Source: an uncultured Rivibacter sp. (GTDB lineage Bacteria > Pseudomonadota > Gammaproteobacteria > Burkholderiales > Burkholderiaceae). Taken from it: a stretch of DNA of 64,000 nucleotides. The stretch is taken from contig CAMLNA010000007.1 of the NCBI GenBank assembly GCA_946481025.1, forward strand, positions 12,304 through 76,303, given 5' to 3'. The position numbers and the translations under genes were made by a program. The notes beneath the pieces were generated by a model, which ran no database searches, was not told the DNA's origin, and was given only the letters and a program-made list of their open reading frames with translations. Positions 9,065 to 21,347 of the stretch are shown in pieces; position 1 is the first letter of the stretch, and each line of letters begins with the position of its first letter.

Positions 9065-10663
9065 TCAGGCCGCGGCGCCCGCGAGCGCCGCGGCACTAGC
9101 GGGCGCGCCCGGCGACGCGTGCAGCTTGAACGCGTTGACCGCCTCGACCAGCCGGGCTGCCTGCTGGTTGAGGCTTTCGGCCGCCGCCGCGCTTTCTTCC
9201 ACCAGCGCGGCGTTCTGCTGGGTCACCTGGTCGAGTTGCGCCATCGCCTGGCCCACCTGCGTGATGCCGCTGCTCTGCTCGACGGTGGCGTTCGAGATGT
9301 CGTTGATGAGCTGGCTCACCCGCTGCACCTGGGTCACGATGTCCTGCATCGAACGGCCGGCCTCGTTGACCAGCCGCGTGCCGTTCTCCACCTTCTCGGC
9401 GCTGTGGCCGATGAGCGACTTGACCTCGCGTGCTGCGTTGGCCGAGCGCTGCGCCAGCGCCCGCACCTCGCCGGCCACCACCGCGAAGCCGCGCCCCTGT
9501 TCACCGGCGCGGGCGGCTTCGACCGCGGCATTGAGCGCGAGGATGTTGGTCTGGAAGGCGATGCCGTCGATCACGCCGATGATGTCGGCGATCTTGCGCG
9601 ACGCCTGCGAGATCTCCTCCATCGTGACCACCACCTGATCGACCACCTTGCCGCCGTGGCCGGCAGCGCCGGCGGCATCGGCGGCGAGCTGGTTGGCCTG
9701 CTGCGCGGTGTCGGCGTTGTTGCGCACGGTGCTCGTCATCTGCTCCATCGAGGCAGCGGTCTGCTGCAGGTTGCTGGCCTGCTCTTCGGTGCGCTGCGAC
9801 AGGTCGGCGTTGCCAGCGGCGATCTGCCCGGCACCGGTGGCGATGCTGTCGCTGCCGTTGCGCACCCGCGCCACCACGTCCAGCAGGCTCGTGTTCATGG
9901 TGGCGAGCGCCTGCAGCAGCTGGCCGGCCTCGTCGCGCCGGTCACTCTCGATGTGCGAGCTGAGATCGCCGGAGGCCACGGTGCGCGCCACCTGCACCGC
10001 CTCGTTGATCGGCCGGGTGATCGATCGCGTCACGAACCAGGCGGCCGCGGCCGCCAGCAGCGAGCCCGCCAGCGCGGCAGCGAACATCATCATCTCGCTG
10101 CGCTGCACCGTGGCGGCGGCGTCCTCGCCGGCCTTGCGCATGAGGTCCTCCTGCCAGTCGGAAAACGAGGCGAGCACCTGCAGGTAGTGCTGCTGCGCCG
10201 GTCGTACCTTGGTGACGAGCTGCGTGCGCATGCGCCCGGCGTCACCGGCGCCGGCGACCTGCAGCATGGTGTCGAGCTCGCGCACGTAGACGGCCCGCGC
10301 GTCCATCAGCTTGGAGAACTGCTCGCGGCCCTGCTCGGTGCTGATCTGCCTGTCCAGCTTCTCCAGCGTCTGGCGGATGGTGTCGCGCGACTCGGCAATG
10401 ATCTTCTGCTCGGCCGTGCGCTCGGCATCCGTCTCGACGATCACGAGCGCAGCGGCCGATCGTGCGATCTGGTTGACCGCGTCCTTGATGTCGGTGGCCC
10501 AGCGCACCTTCGGGTAGCGGTCCTCGTTGATGAGCGCCACGTCGTCGTTGACATGGTCCAGCCCCAGCTTCGCCAGCACCAGCAGCGCCAGCATCACGGC
10601 CACGCACAGCGCGAAGCAGATGCCCAGGCGCATGCCGATGCGCAGGTTGTTGAACGTCTTCAC
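9065..10663 (-). CDS. Methyl-accepting chemotaxis protein (Tar/Tsr class)
   Basis: This is a 532-residue transmembrane chemoreceptor. The start is GTG 10663 with AGGAG six bases upstream, giving the common KTFNNLRIGMRLG beginning; the longer frame lacks a ribosome site. Membrane helix 1 is at about residues 12-32. A four-helix-bundle periplasmic sensor (residues 33-190, with ANF-like ALVIVETDAERTAEQK helices) is followed by membrane helix 2 (AAALAGSLLAAAAAWFV), HAMP and the cytoplasmic hairpin, whose tip is EQGRGFAVVAGEVRALAQRS. It has no CheR-tethering pentapeptide at the end (it stops in PASAAALAGAAA). The ligand is unknown and no che genes are nearby. Confidence 0.93.
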   Translation of the reverse strand: MKTFNNLRIGMRLGICFALCVAVMLALLVLAKLGLDHVNDDVALINEDRYPKVRWATDIKDAVNQIARSAAALVIVETDAERTAEQKIIAESRDTIRQTLEKLDRQISTEQGREQFSKLMDARAVYVRELDTMLQVAGAGDAGRMRTQLVTKVRPAQQHYLQVLASFSDWQEDLMRKAGEDAAATVQRSEMMMFAAALAGSLLAAAAAWFVTRSITRPINEAVQVARTVASGDLSSHIESDRRDEAGQLLQALATMNTSLLDVVARVRNGSDSIATGAGQIAAGNADLSQRTEEQASNLQQTAASMEQMTSTVRNNADTAQQANQLAADAAGAAGHGGKVVDQVVVTMEEISQASRKIADIIGVIDGIAFQTNILALNAAVEAARAGEQGRGFAVVAGEVRALAQRSANAAREVKSLIGHSAEKVENGTRLVNEAGRSMQDIVTQVQRVSQLINDISNATVEQSSGITQVGQAMAQLDQVTQQNAALVEESAAAAESLNQQAARLVEAVNAFKLHASPGAPASAAALAGAAA

Positions 10664-10989
10664 CTCGTCTCCTAGCTGCCGGCGAGAAACGCGCGCCGAT
10701 TCGCGTTCCGCGTTCAACAACCGGGCCGCGGCAACCCCAACACCCACCGCTCCCTGCCCCATGTCCGTAGGCTCATCATTGCTCTGATCATTTATGAGCA
10801 AACGAAGGAATTGATGATCGATTTCGCGTCAGTTCGGCGCATCGGTGGGCGGAGCGCGGGAGCACTTCTCCCTAGTGCCGGGCGCACCGTGCAGGCAGAT
10901 AGTGGTGACCGCGGGCCGGTTGCATCCGCCCGTGCAGCAGGGGGTTCAAGTCGAGCGGCAAGAGCCGTTTGCTTGAGAGGAGACGCATC
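10664..10989. other. Divergent intergenic region between chemoreceptor and TonB receptor genes
   Basis: This 326-base region separates two divergent starts. It contains a dyad at 10779-10801 (TTGCTC, 11-base spacer, GAGCAA) overlapping a second GCTCAT/ATGAGC repeat, which is the only AT-richer spot and a possible operator or promoter core. An AGGAG for the TonB receptor is at 10978-10982. No Fur-box-like sequence, RNA gene or further credible coding sequence is visible. Confidence 0.4.
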
Positions 10990-13596
10990 GTGTTGCCAAA
11001 GTCCTGCTCAGTTTGCGGTGCCGGCGTGTTGGTGCTGGCGTTCACCGAAACCATGGCCCAGCCCGTGCCGGCGCAGGCGGAAGGGGGGCCCGAGGCGAGG
11101 CTGCCGCCGGTCACCGTGACCGGCGTTCGGGCCAGCATGATTTCCGCGCAGCAGATCCGGCGCGACAACCTGGGCATCGTCGATGCGGTGGTGGCCGACG
11201 ACATCGTGCGCCTGCCCGACCACAGCGTGGCCGACGCCTTGCAGCGGGTGGCCGGCGTGCAGATCACGCGCGACCGCGGCGAGGGCGGCGTGGTCGTGAT
11301 CCGCGGCTTGAGCCAGATGGAAACCCTGCTCAACGGACGCGAGGTGTTCACCGCCGGTACCGGGCGCACGCTGGACTTCTCGGACATCCCGGCCGAGATG
11401 ATCTCGGCGGTGCACGTGCACAAGACCTCGTCGGCCGAGCAGCTGGAGGGCGGGCTGGGCGGCACCATCGACCTGCGGACGCGGCGGCCGTTCGACTTCG
11501 CGGGCCGCGAGGTGGCACTGTCGGCGCGCATGGTGCACGGCGACCTCGTGCGCAAGGCGAAGCCGCAGGTGTCGCTGCTGGCGAGCGACCGGTGGAGCCT
11601 GGGGTCCGCCGGCGAGCTGGGCGCCCTGCTCAGCCTCACCCACCAGCGCCGCGCCTTCCGCGAAGACCAGAAGAGCAGCGGCACGCCTGTTTTGCGCACC
11701 GACCCCGTGTCCGGCCAGCCGTTCACTGCCGCCAGCGCCACGTCGGAGACCCGCAGCCTCGGTGAGCGCGAGCGTTCGGCGGCCAACGTGCTGCTGCAGT
11801 GGCGGCCCACCCCGGCCCTCGAGTGGTATGCCGAGGGCAGCTTCGCGCAGCTGAAGACGATCCAGGACTCGCATCAGATCAACGCCAGTGCCTCGTCCAG
11901 CCCCCAGGCCGGCAGCGTGACGCTGTTCCCGGGCACGAGCGATGCGCGCAGCGTCACCTGGACCAATGCGCCGGTTTCCGTGCTGAGCTTCGCGCGCGAC
12001 ACGGTGGACCGCACCCGGCAGTTCGCCCTGGGCGGCAGCTGGAAGCCGGGCGACGGATGGCAGGTCAGGAGCGACCTGAGCCACACCCGGAGCTTCAACC
12101 ACCTGTTCTTCAGCGGGCTCTCGCTGGGCGGCACGGCCGCGAGCTTCACCCATGACGTGTCCTCGCGCGTGCCGGGCAGCAGCGTCGCGGGGACCGACCT
12201 GCTGGACCCTGCCAACTTCACCGTCGTGAGCAACCTCTATCGGGTGAGGCCCTTCGAAGGCTCCCTCACCGCCTGGCGGCTCGATGCGGAGCACGACGTG
12301 GGCACGGGCTTCGTCGAGTCCGTCGCGGCGGGGGTGCGGCTGGCACGCCGCCGGGCCGACAACGGGGCGGGCCTCGCGTTCGGCGACACCGCCATTCCCG
12401 GCGGCCTGCCGGCGGCGAGCCGCCCCGACCTCGTGATGCCGAACCCCTACGGCTTCCTGCGCGGCGAGGACTCGCCGAGCCTGCGCGACTTCCTGGCCGG
12501 CAACCTGGCGCTGGCACGCGATCCGGTGGCGCTGCGCACGGCGCTCGGCATCACGGCGCCGCTGCCTGCCGGCAGCAACGCGCTCGGCCTGTGGCGGTTC
12601 GACGAGCGCACCTACAGCGCCTACGTCAGCACCGACCTGAAGGCGCCTCGCGTGCCGCTCGAAGGCCGCGCCGGCGTGCGTGTCGTCCGCACGCACGAAG
12701 GCGCCTCGGGCTTCCAGTCGGTGCCCAGCGCCGGCGGCGTCGCGCCGCTGGAGGTGGACAGCCGCTACACCGACTGGCTGCCCAGCCTGAACCTGCGCTA
12801 TGCGCTCGAACCGGGCCTGGTGTTGCGGGCCGCCGCGGCAAAGACGCTCACCCGCCCGAACTTCGACCAGTTGTCGCCTTCGCTCACGCTGCTGCGCAAC
12901 CCGATCGACCCGACGCTCAACCAGGGCTTGTCCGGCAACCCGGCGCTCGAGCCGGTGCGGGCCGACAACGTCGATCTGGCCGTCGAGCGCTACTTCAGCG
13001 ACACCACGGCGGTGCTGGCCACCGTGTTCTGGAAGAAGGTCGACGGGTTCGCCACCACCGTCAGTCGCGACGAGGTTCACGATGGCGAGACTTATCGCGT
13101 GAGCCGCCCCGTGAATACCTCACACGGCAAGGTCACCGGCGTGGAGCTGGGCTATCAGCAGTTCTACGATGGCCTGCCGGGCGCATGGAGCGGCCTGGGC
13201 CTGCAGGCGAACTACACCTATGTCGACGGCAAGACCGTGCTGGCGGGCACCGGGGAGCTTCCTCTGCAGAATCTTTCGAGGCACAGCCTGAACCTCATCG
13301 GCATGTACGAAAAGGGCAAGGTGTCGGCACGGGTGGCCTACAACTGGCGCGACCGCTATTTCAGCGGCCTCACCAGCGTGGTCGGCGTCGGTCTGCTGCC
13401 GTCGTACGTGGGGGCATACGGCTGGCTCGACGCGTCGCTGCGCTGGCGCTGGACCGAACGGGTGACGTTCGCCATCGAGGGCACCAACCTGCTGCGGACC
13501 CTGCGGCACTCGTACTACGAGACGCAGACCCGCCGGCAGCATGCCTGGCTCAACGACCGGCAGATCAGCATGGCGGTGACCGTGCGGCTTCATTAG
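10990..13596 (+). CDS. TonB-dependent outer-membrane receptor
   Basis: This 868-residue protein should import a scarce ligand through the outer membrane using TonB energy. The start GTG 10990 has AGGAG eight bases upstream and yields a signal peptide ending near ETMAQP. The plug domain (about 30-165) shows DSVADALQRVAGVQ-like SVADALQRVAGVQITRDRGE, VVIRGL and LGGTIDLRTRRPFD. The rest is barrel, with the receptor signature region late (ALEPVRADNVDLAVERYF). The terminal residue is His after VRL and not the usual Phe. This plug type is common among receptors for plant or algal compounds and carbohydrates as well as siderophores, so the ligand is open. A hybrid kinase gene starts 12 bases after its stop, suggesting co-transcription. 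Confidence 0.92.
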   Translation: MLPKSCSVCGAGVLVLAFTETMAQPVPAQAEGGPEARLPPVTVTGVRASMISAQQIRRDNLGIVDAVVADDIVRLPDHSVADALQRVAGVQITRDRGEGGVVVIRGLSQMETLLNGREVFTAGTGRTLDFSDIPAEMISAVHVHKTSSAEQLEGGLGGTIDLRTRRPFDFAGREVALSARMVHGDLVRKAKPQVSLLASDRWSLGSAGELGALLSLTHQRRAFREDQKSSGTPVLRTDPVSGQPFTAASATSETRSLGERERSAANVLLQWRPTPALEWYAEGSFAQLKTIQDSHQINASASSSPQAGSVTLFPGTSDARSVTWTNAPVSVLSFARDTVDRTRQFALGGSWKPGDGWQVRSDLSHTRSFNHLFFSGLSLGGTAASFTHDVSSRVPGSSVAGTDLLDPANFTVVSNLYRVRPFEGSLTAWRLDAEHDVGTGFVESVAAGVRLARRRADNGAGLAFGDTAIPGGLPAASRPDLVMPNPYGFLRGEDSPSLRDFLAGNLALARDPVALRTALGITAPLPAGSNALGLWRFDERTYSAYVSTDLKAPRVPLEGRAGVRVVRTHEGASGFQSVPSAGGVAPLEVDSRYTDWLPSLNLRYALEPGLVLRAAAAKTLTRPNFDQLSPSLTLLRNPIDPTLNQGLSGNPALEPVRADNVDLAVERYFSDTTAVLATVFWKKVDGFATTVSRDEVHDGETYRVSRPVNTSHGKVTGVELGYQQFYDGLPGAWSGLGLQANYTYVDGKTVLAGTGELPLQNLSRHSLNLIGMYEKGKVSARVAYNWRDRYFSGLTSVVGVGLLPSYVGAYGWLDASLRWRWTERVTFAIEGTNLLRTLRHSYYETQTRRQHAWLNDRQISMAVTVRLH

Positions 13597-13608
13597 GGCC
13601 TGCCCTGG

Positions 13609-16920
<3,312 letters not shown>

Positions 16921-16938
16921 CCGGCGCGGGCCCGGCGC

Positions 16939-17652
16939 TCAGGCGTCGGCCAGCGGGCCCCGGAAGCTGTACCCGACCTTCTGCTCCGAGTGGATCGGCA
17001 GTGCGAAGGTGGTGGCCCGCTCGATGCGCCGGCGCAGGCGGTAGATCGTGGCGGCCAGCAGGTTGTCGTCTTCGGTGCCGGGGTCTCGCCCCAGGCGCAG
17101 GCACAGCGCGGCGCGTGTCACCGCCGCGCCTTCGGCGTCGAGAAAGCACTCGAACACCGCGACGTCGTTGTCGCTGAGGTCGATGCGCGCGCCGTCCGGT
17201 GCAATGAGCTGGCGAGCAGCGCGGTCGAGCCGCCAGGCGGCGGCATGGGTGCGGCTGCTCTCGATGCGGCGCTGCACCGCCTCGATGGCCAACGCCACCT
17301 GCTCGAGCCGCACCGGCTTCATGAGGTACATGTCGGCGCCGGCACGCAGCACGGACTCGAAGACCTCGGGCCCCACCCGGCCGGACACCACGACCACGCC
17401 GGCGTGGCTCTTGCGACGCACGAGCCGCACGAGGTCCACGCCGTCCACGCCCGGCAGACCGAGGTCCACCACATAGAACTCGAAGCTCCAGGCGCCTGCC
17501 GCCGTGAGGAAGTCGTCGCTGTCGGCGAAGGTCTGGACTCGCACGCCGCGTTGCTCCAGATGCTGCGCGAGGTAGTCGGCGAACTCGGCGTCGTCATCGA
17601 CGACCGCCAGCGTGGCGGGGAGCGCAGGGGGCGCGCTGCGGGGGGAGTTCAC
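16939..17652 (-). CDS. Response regulator with winged-helix output
   Basis: This is a 237-residue regulator. The receiver has the acidic DDD at 19-21 (AVVDDDAEFADYL), phospho-acceptor D63 (YVVDLGLPGVDG), a Ser in VVVSGR in place of the usual Thr, and Lys in LMKPVRLEQV. A PhoB/OmpR-like winged helix follows (DLSDNDVAVFECFLDAEGAA to IYRLRRRIERAT and HSEQKVGYSF). The recognition helix differs from canonical OmpR sequences. The start is GTG 17652, which overlaps the stop of the upstream hybrid kinase gene (GTGA), so the two are translationally coupled and are probable partners. Targets are unknown; the nearest candidates are the TonB receptor and TPR kinase that converge on it. Confidence 0.88.
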   Translation of the reverse strand: MNSPRSAPPALPATLAVVDDDAEFADYLAQHLEQRGVRVQTFADSDDFLTAAGAWSFEFYVVDLGLPGVDGVDLVRLVRRKSHAGVVVVSGRVGPEVFESVLRAGADMYLMKPVRLEQVALAIEAVQRRIESSRTHAAAWRLDRAARQLIAPDGARIDLSDNDVAVFECFLDAEGAAVTRAALCLRLGRDPGTEDDNLLAATIYRLRRRIERATTFALPIHSEQKVGYSFRGPLADA

Positions 17653-18932
17653 ACCTCGATGCCCTGGGGGATGGCCATGCGCACGATGCTACCGCGCGGC
17701 CGGTTGGGCACGATCTCCAGGCTGCCGCGATGCAGCTCCACCACCCTGCGCACGATGTGCAGGCCCAGGCCCGCGCCGGCCACCGCGCCGACGTTGCTGC
17801 CGCGCGACCCCTTGTCGAACACGCGCGGCAGCAGTTCGGCGGGAATGCCGCTGCCGGCGTCGCGCACCTCGAACAACAGGCCCAGCGGCTCCTCGCAGTC
17901 GGCCACGCGCAGCTGGACGCTGGTGTCGCGCGGCGAATACGCCAGCGCATTGGTGAGCAGGTTGCACAGCGCCAGGCGCATCAGCACCGGCAGCACATGC
18001 ACCGTGCGCGGGGCGCCGGTGCGCTCGACGCCGACTCGATGGCGCTCGTCGGCAGCGATGTCGTGCACCACGAGCCCCAGCAGCGTGTCGAGGTCGCAGT
18101 CGACGGCGGCTTCGGTGTGGCCGGAGGTCAGCATGGTGGCGGCAGCCAGGGCGTTGTTGAGCGTGCCGATCACGTGGTCGAGCACGTGGCGAGCGCGCAC
18201 CAGCGGCCTGCCGATGCCATTGGTGGGGGCGTCACCCATCGCGGCGATCGCCGCCGAGGCGCTTTCGAGGGCCGCCGAAGCGTTGTTGAGCGGCTGCCTC
18301 ACCTCGTGCGACAACAGGTGCAGCATCTCGTCGCGTTCGGCGAGCATTTGGTCACGCTCGTCGAGCAGGCGGCGCAGCCCGGCCGACTCGCCCTCGGCGC
18401 GCGCCCGGATGGCACGCTCGACGGCCAGCTGCTCCAGCTCGACGTTGGTGCGCTGCAGGGCGGCCTGGGCACGCTCGCGCGCCTGCACCTCCTGCTGCAG
18501 CCTCTCGTTCTGCCTCGCCAGCTCGCGGCGCAGCGCATAGAGCGCCACGTGGGTGCGGATGCGCGCCAGCACCTCGGCGCTTTCGAGCGGCTTGGTCACG
18601 TAGTCGACCCCACCGGCGGCGAAGCCCTCCAGCTTCTGGCTCAGCTCGTCGAGGAGGGTCATGAACACCACCGGCACATCGCGCGAGTCGGGGTGCTGCT
18701 TGAGCCGCCGGCAGGCCTCGAATCCGTCGATGCCTCCGGGCATGTGCACGTCCATCAGGATCAGGTCCGGCCTCACGAACAGCGCGCGCTCGATGCCTTC
18801 TTCGCCGCTTTGCGCGACCACCACGTGGTACCCCTCCGCCTCCAGGCACTCGACCAGCAGCCGCAGGTTGGCGGGCTGGTCGTCCACGCTCAGGATCGTG
18901 GCGGTCGGGGTGGCAGCGGGTTCGGTGCTCAT
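17649..18932 (-). CDS. Soluble hybrid: N-terminal receiver and histidine kinase
   Basis: This is a 427-residue cytoplasmic protein without membrane segments. An N-terminal receiver (acidic DD at 17-18, phospho-acceptor D61 in LILMDVHMPGGIDG, Lys in YVTKPLESAEV) is joined by a coiled coil (about 135-205, rich in RELARQNERLQQEVQ) to a kinase core with His209 (LHLLSHEVRQPLNNAS) and an ATPase domain (RDAGSGIP and AGLGLHIVRRVV). This order lets another kinase control it through D61. The stop overlaps the next gene's GTG start by four bases. In arrangement it resembles relay kinases that integrate several inputs. The likely acceptor is the downstream regulator, and the hybrid kinase at 13609-16920 is a possible donor; neither link can be proved from sequence. 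Confidence 0.9.
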   Translation of the reverse strand: MSTEPAATPTATILSVDDQPANLRLLVECLEAEGYHVVVAQSGEEGIERALFVRPDLILMDVHMPGGIDGFEACRRLKQHPDSRDVPVVFMTLLDELSQKLEGFAAGGVDYVTKPLESAEVLARIRTHVALYALRRELARQNERLQQEVQARERAQAALQRTNVELEQLAVERAIRARAEGESAGLRRLLDERDQMLAERDEMLHLLSHEVRQPLNNASAALESASAAIAAMGDAPTNGIGRPLVRARHVLDHVIGTLNNALAAATMLTSGHTEAAVDCDLDTLLGLVVHDIAADERHRVGVERTGAPRTVHVLPVLMRLALCNLLTNALAYSPRDTSVQLRVADCEEPLGLLFEVRDAGSGIPAELLPRVFDKGSRGSNVGAVAGAGLGLHIVRRVVELHRGSLEIVPNRPRGSIVRMAIPQGIEV

Positions 18933-19186
18933 CGCGCCGCCACTATGTCACCGCCGCCAGTGCCGGGGAATCAGGGCCGGTGCTGGTATGACGGAGTCAT
19001 GACCAAGGGCCGTCGCGAGTGCCGTGATGCGTTCCCCGTGACGGCCTGCGCCCCGGCGGCACGCCGCGAATGGTCAATCGGCGGGGCGATCGCCGGGCTG
19101 CCGCCATGCGGCCGCCCCCGCGCGTGGTGGTACGTCGATTGCAACGGAGTTCGCCTGTTTGCCCAGACGGCCCAAGGAAGGCTCCC

Positions 19187-21328
19187 ATGTCCGACACCGA
19201 TCAAGACCCCCAGCTCGGGCGCCGCGCCTTCTGTGCGGCTGCTGCCGCCTTGGCGGCGCTGGGGAGCGCCGGCTGCGGCAGCAGCGGCGACGACGACGAC
19301 GAAGCCTCGTCCCCCGCGGCGCCGGCCTCCGGCGACCTTGCCTCGAAGCCCGTGCAGCGTGGCGTGCTGCATACCGAAGCCGACTTCCAGCGCATGCGCG
19401 AGAAAGTGGCGGCCGGCGCGCAGCCCTGGCTGGATGGCTGGAACGCCCTGCTCGGCGGAGGATTCGCCAACCTCGGCTACACGCCCGCGCCGCTGGGCAC
19501 GGTCGTCCGGGGCGGCACCGGCCAGAACTTCGGCCGGCTCATCGTCGAGATGCAGCGCACCTACCAGCTCGCGCTGCGCTGGAAGGTCTCGGGCGACACG
19601 GCCTATGCCGACGCGGCGGTGCGCCTGCTCAACGCATGGTCGTCGACGATGACCCAGCTCACCGGCAATGCCGACCGTTTCCTGGCGGCCGGCATCTACG
19701 GCTACCAGTGGGCCAACGCGGCCGAGATCATGCGCAGCTACCCGGGCTGGGCCGCAGAGGACATGGCCCGCTGCCAGCAGTGGCTGCTGAGGCTGTTCTA
19801 TCCGCTGAGCCATGACTTCCTGACCAACCACAACGGCACCGAGCACAGCAAGATCACCAACTACTGGGCCAACTGGGACCTGTGCTCGATCGCCGGCATC
19901 CTGGCCATCGGCGTGTTCTGCGACCGGCCGGACCTGGTGGCCGAGGCTGTCGACTACTACGAGCACGGCCGCGGCAACGGCGCGACGTCGCACAACGTCT
20001 GCTACATGCACCCGGGCCACCTCGGCCAATGGCAGGAAAGCGGGCGCGACCAGGGCCATGCGACGCTGGGCATCGCCCTGTGCGGCGCCATCTGCGAGAT
20101 GGCGTGGAACCAGGGCATCGACCTCTATGCGCTGGGCAACAACCGCCTGCTGGCCGGTGCCGAATACGTGGCCAAGTCCAACCTGCGCGACGAGAACGGC
20201 GCGCTCTACTCGCTGCCCTTTGCCACCTACACCAACAGCCACGGCACGATGACCGCGGTGTCGGATGCGGCGCGGCCGCTGCGCCGGCCGGCCTGGGAGC
20301 TGGTCTACAACCACTACGTCCGCCGCCGGGGCCTCTCGGCGCCCTGGGTGACCGCGATGGCGGCGCAGCTTCGGCCCGAAGGCCGCGACGGCGGCGACCA
20401 GCCGAGCTTCGGAACACTGACCTCCACCCGCGACGCCTTCGTGGCCGACACGCCGCCGAGCGGTCTCACCGCCCATGTGAGTGCCGGTGAGGTGGTGTTG
20501 TCGTGGTGGGGCAGCGCCACCGCCTCCAGCTACAACGTGAAGCGCGGGCCTTCGGCCGAAGGGCCGTACACGACCATCGCGAGCGTGAGCGATCCGCGCA
20601 CGTACACCGACACCCCGGGCAACGGCACCTGGCACTACTGCGTCACCGCCGTGGGCGGCGGCGGCGAAAGCGCGGCTTCGAGTGCAAGGCGCGTGGTCCT
20701 GCCCGGCGAGCTGATCGTGCGATTGCCCCTCGACGGAGAGGGCGCGACGGCCGACGCCAGCGGCAAGGGCAAGCACGGCGAGGCCTCCGGCGGTGCGAGC
20801 TGGGGCTCGGGCCGCAAGGGCACGAGGGCGCTGGCGCTCGACGGCGAAAGCGGCTTCCTCGCGTTGCCCGGCGGCGTGCTGGCCGAGGTGGCCGACTTCA
20901 CGATTGCCCTGTGGGTGTACTGGGACACGGCGGCCACCAACGCCCGCGTGTTCGACTTCGGCAGCAACGACGTCCGCTACATGGCGCTGCTGCCGCGCGA
21001 CAACAAGGGCCGCATGCGCTTCACCGTCACCGGCACGAGCTGGTTCGGCGAGCAGAGCATTGCCGCCGCGGCGCTGCCCACCGGCCGCTGGGTGCATGTG
21101 GCGGTCACGCTGTCGGGCCGCACCGGCACGCTGTACGTCGATGGCCAACCGGTCGGCAGCAACGACGCGATGACGCTCGCGCCCTGGCAGCTCTGCGAGA
21201 CCCGCCGGAACTGGCTGGGCCGCTCGCAGTACGCCACCGATCCCCGCTTCAAAGGTCGCCTTCAGGACCTGCGCATCTACAGCGGGGCGCTGGCCGCCTC
21301 CGAGATCGCCGCGCTGGCAGCGGCCTGA
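19187..21328 (+). CDS. Secreted alginate-lyase-like lipoprotein with FN3 and LamG domains
   Basis: This is a 713-residue polysaccharide-active protein. ATG 19187 has AAGGAAGG just upstream. The N-terminus combines a Tat-type twin Arg (LGRRAFCAAA, R12/R13) with a lipobox ending at Cys30 (ALGSAGC), so it should be a Tat-exported lipoprotein. An acidic spacer (SSGDDDDEAS) is followed by an alpha/alpha-barrel alginate-lyase-type domain (about 50-420), with conserved stretches HSKITNYWANWDLCSIA and GQWQESGRDQGH. Then come one fibronectin type III domain (about 422-505) and a C-terminal LamG/concanavalin-like domain (about 510-713, ending GRLQDLRIYSGALAASEIA). It probably depolymerises alginate or another uronate polymer outside the cell. 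It converges on a winged-helix/TPR regulator gene. Substrate not certain. Confidence 0.85.
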   Translation: MSDTDQDPQLGRRAFCAAAAALAALGSAGCGSSGDDDDEASSPAAPASGDLASKPVQRGVLHTEADFQRMREKVAAGAQPWLDGWNALLGGGFANLGYTPAPLGTVVRGGTGQNFGRLIVEMQRTYQLALRWKVSGDTAYADAAVRLLNAWSSTMTQLTGNADRFLAAGIYGYQWANAAEIMRSYPGWAAEDMARCQQWLLRLFYPLSHDFLTNHNGTEHSKITNYWANWDLCSIAGILAIGVFCDRPDLVAEAVDYYEHGRGNGATSHNVCYMHPGHLGQWQESGRDQGHATLGIALCGAICEMAWNQGIDLYALGNNRLLAGAEYVAKSNLRDENGALYSLPFATYTNSHGTMTAVSDAARPLRRPAWELVYNHYVRRRGLSAPWVTAMAAQLRPEGRDGGDQPSFGTLTSTRDAFVADTPPSGLTAHVSAGEVVLSWWGSATASSYNVKRGPSAEGPYTTIASVSDPRTYTDTPGNGTWHYCVTAVGGGGESAASSARRVVLPGELIVRLPLDGEGATADASGKGKHGEASGGASWGSGRKGTRALALDGESGFLALPGGVLAEVADFTIALWVYWDTAATNARVFDFGSNDVRYMALLPRDNKGRMRFTVTGTSWFGEQSIAAAALPTGRWVHVAVTLSGRTGTLYVDGQPVGSNDAMTLAPWQLCETRRNWLGRSQYATDPRFKGRLQDLRIYSGALAASEIAALAAA

Positions 21329-21347
21329 CCCCGCCTCGGGGCCTGCG

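Noticed and set aside
10664..10989. Possible Fur box or riboswitch before the TonB receptor
   Set aside because: No match to the 19-bp Fur consensus and no recognised riboswitch core; only a short TTGCTC/GAGCAA dyad is present.
21329..21341. CCCCG-CCT-CGGGG hairpin between the convergent lyase and regulator genes
   Set aside because: The stem is only five base pairs and no T run follows on either strand, so it is too weak to call a terminator.
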